From TMED23 sp964643045 (lineage in GTDB: Bacteria; Pseudomonadota; Alphaproteobacteria; Rhodospirillales; UBA2165), in NCBI GenBank assembly GCA_964643045.1, contig CAZXSC010000001.1, positions 62,001 to 126,000 on the forward strand: a DNA stretch of 64,000 nt, in the 5' to 3' direction. The position numbers and the translations under genes were made by a program. Of this stretch, positions 63,309 to 64,000 are shown in pieces. The notes under the pieces are model-generated. The model had not been told where the DNA came from and ran no database searches. It saw only the letters and a program-made list of their open reading frames with translations. Position 1 is the first letter of the stretch. Each line of letters opens with the position of its first letter.

Positions 63309-63675
63309 CTTCTAATAACTCATTATGTTCTAATTATATGGTTTCAAATATGCCAAGAATAAGTCGCCATAATTTCAAGGTTGCCCTAATATAGGGTGTT
63401 AGAGAGTGCAAAACTTAGAATATTCTTTCCTCTTGTTAAATATTGATAACCCCGTTTTGTATTTTAGGTTTCATAAAATTGTAGCAAGATACCTTTCCTG
63501 ATTAATTTTGAATATGGTAACAGAAACTCCAAATGTTTGTTAGCTCTATTCAACGACAAAATAATTTCTTGAATAATATACAAATTTTTAAGCCACTTAT
63601 TATTTTTTATCCTTCATTAATTTTACCAATGGCCTAGTAAGGGAGTAATTTTTAGCTACTTTATAGTGTTCATTA
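63309..63675. other. AT-rich intergenic region
   Basis: I see no gene in these 367 bases between the asparagine synthetase end and the methyltransferase start. A small inverted repeat, CCCTA-ATA-TAGGG, is at 63384-63396. The promoter of the methyltransferase gene probably lies here, but no convincing boxes can be named. Confidence 0.4.
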
Positions 63676-64000
63676 TTATTTCTTTTGTTTATTGGGATCA
63701 ATATATTCATTCCACCAAAGAGCAAAATTGAGTAGATACCAAATTTGCCGTGCATTCTTACTTTTGATGATTTTTTCAACCCCTTTGGGATCGAGAAAAT
63801 CTGTATCTAGGACAAATTTTCTAAGTATACTGCATGCTTCTTTACCAAGTTTATCAAGTAGCCAATCATTTATTGGCACGGCAAATCCTTGTTTTTTCCG
63901 TCTAAGAATTTTTTCTGGTATTAGTCCATCTAGTGCTCTCTTCAAAATATATTTAAGTTCACCGCCACTTGTCTTTAGCCTTGGTGAGATGCCGAGCGCA
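63676..64000 (-). CDS. Asparagine synthetase (glutamine-hydrolysing), C-terminal part, cut by window edge
   Basis: The C-terminal 108 residues of an AsnB-type protein. The frame is open to the right edge (64000). PEKILRRKKQGFAVPINDWL is the conserved C-terminal stretch of the synthetase domain, with the KQGF motif, and the end IWYLLNFALWW matches too. In glycan loci such proteins amidate uronic acids or form part of exosortase-type clusters. A TTG at 63945 is only an internal codon, not the start. The N-terminal glutaminase domain should lie beyond the window. Confidence 0.85.
   Translation of the reverse strand, partial: ALGISPRLKTSGGELKYILKRALDGLIPEKILRRKKQGFAVPINDWLLDKLGKEACSILRKFVLDTDFLDPKGVEKIIKSKNARQIWYLLNFALWWNEYIDPNKQKK

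Noticed and set aside
63384..63396. CCCTA-ATA-TAGGG inverted repeat
   Set aside because: Single short palindrome with no second copy or nearby regulator; insufficient support.

Overview
The window is a surface-glycan biosynthesis locus of a Gram-negative bacterium with AT-rich DNA. The TIGR04372-type and TIGR04326-like proteins and the marine-type gene mix make an alphaproteobacterium my best guess, but nothing here proves it. About 60 genes are present, and all but two lie on the minus strand. Most overlap by a few bases (ATGA or GTGA junctions) or sit within about 50 bases of each other, so the minus strand reads as one or a few very long operons transcribed from right to left. No rRNA, tRNA, CRISPR array, insertion sequence or phage gene was seen.

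Right end (about 53.9-64 kb): a partial asparagine synthetase, a methyltransferase and two plus-strand genes (a small membrane protein and a GT-C-type membrane glycosyltransferase). Then comes a minus-strand block with a WbpG-like sugar amidotransferase, HisF and HisH paralogues, a CMP-nonulosonate synthetase, a hydrolysing UDP-GlcNAc 2-epimerase (NeuC/LegG) and a NeuD-type acyltransferase.

A 596-base regulatory gap (53274-53869) follows. It carries three GTTC-N7-GAAC inverted repeats and an ops/JUMPstart-like element. It precedes a winged-helix regulator and a NusG/RfaH paralogue, which head the roughly 53 kb array to the left.

That array contains, in order of transcription: a CDP-6-deoxysugar module (RfbF, RfbG, RmlC-like, SDR); the first legionaminic-acid enzymes (LegC, LegB, PtmE-like); an ABC exporter; and a higher-carbon sugar module with GmhA-, GmhB- and HldE-like proteins, a transaldolase, a split transketolase, epimerases, Gfo/Idh and a UDP-glucose-dehydrogenase-like protein without its catalytic cysteine. 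Next come FkbM, a TIGR04372-type glycosyltransferase and a carbamoyltransferase.

After these is a four-gene set matching the phosphoramidate (MeOPN) pathway of Campylobacter jejuni capsule: glutamine kinase, gamma-glutamyl-CDP-amidate hydrolase, CTP:phosphoglutamine cytidylyltransferase and CDP-amidate kinase. It is followed by an unknown protein, a formyltransferase-like protein, a methyltransferase, a diiron-oxygenase-like protein and a sulfatase-fold protein. Last come pseudaminic-acid genes (PseI, PseF, PseC, PseB, with NUDIX and HAD hydrolases where PseG would be expected) and a module with another CMP-sugar synthetase, an SDR, a methyltransferase, a radical SAM enzyme and a glycosyltransferase.

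Taken together, the locus seems to build a glycan containing one or two nonulosonic acids, a 6-deoxyhexose and a heptose or octose, decorated with carbamoyl, methyl and phosphoramidate groups. The phosphoramidate cassette beside a higher-carbon sugar module, under an RfaH/ops-like control region, is the most unusual aspect.
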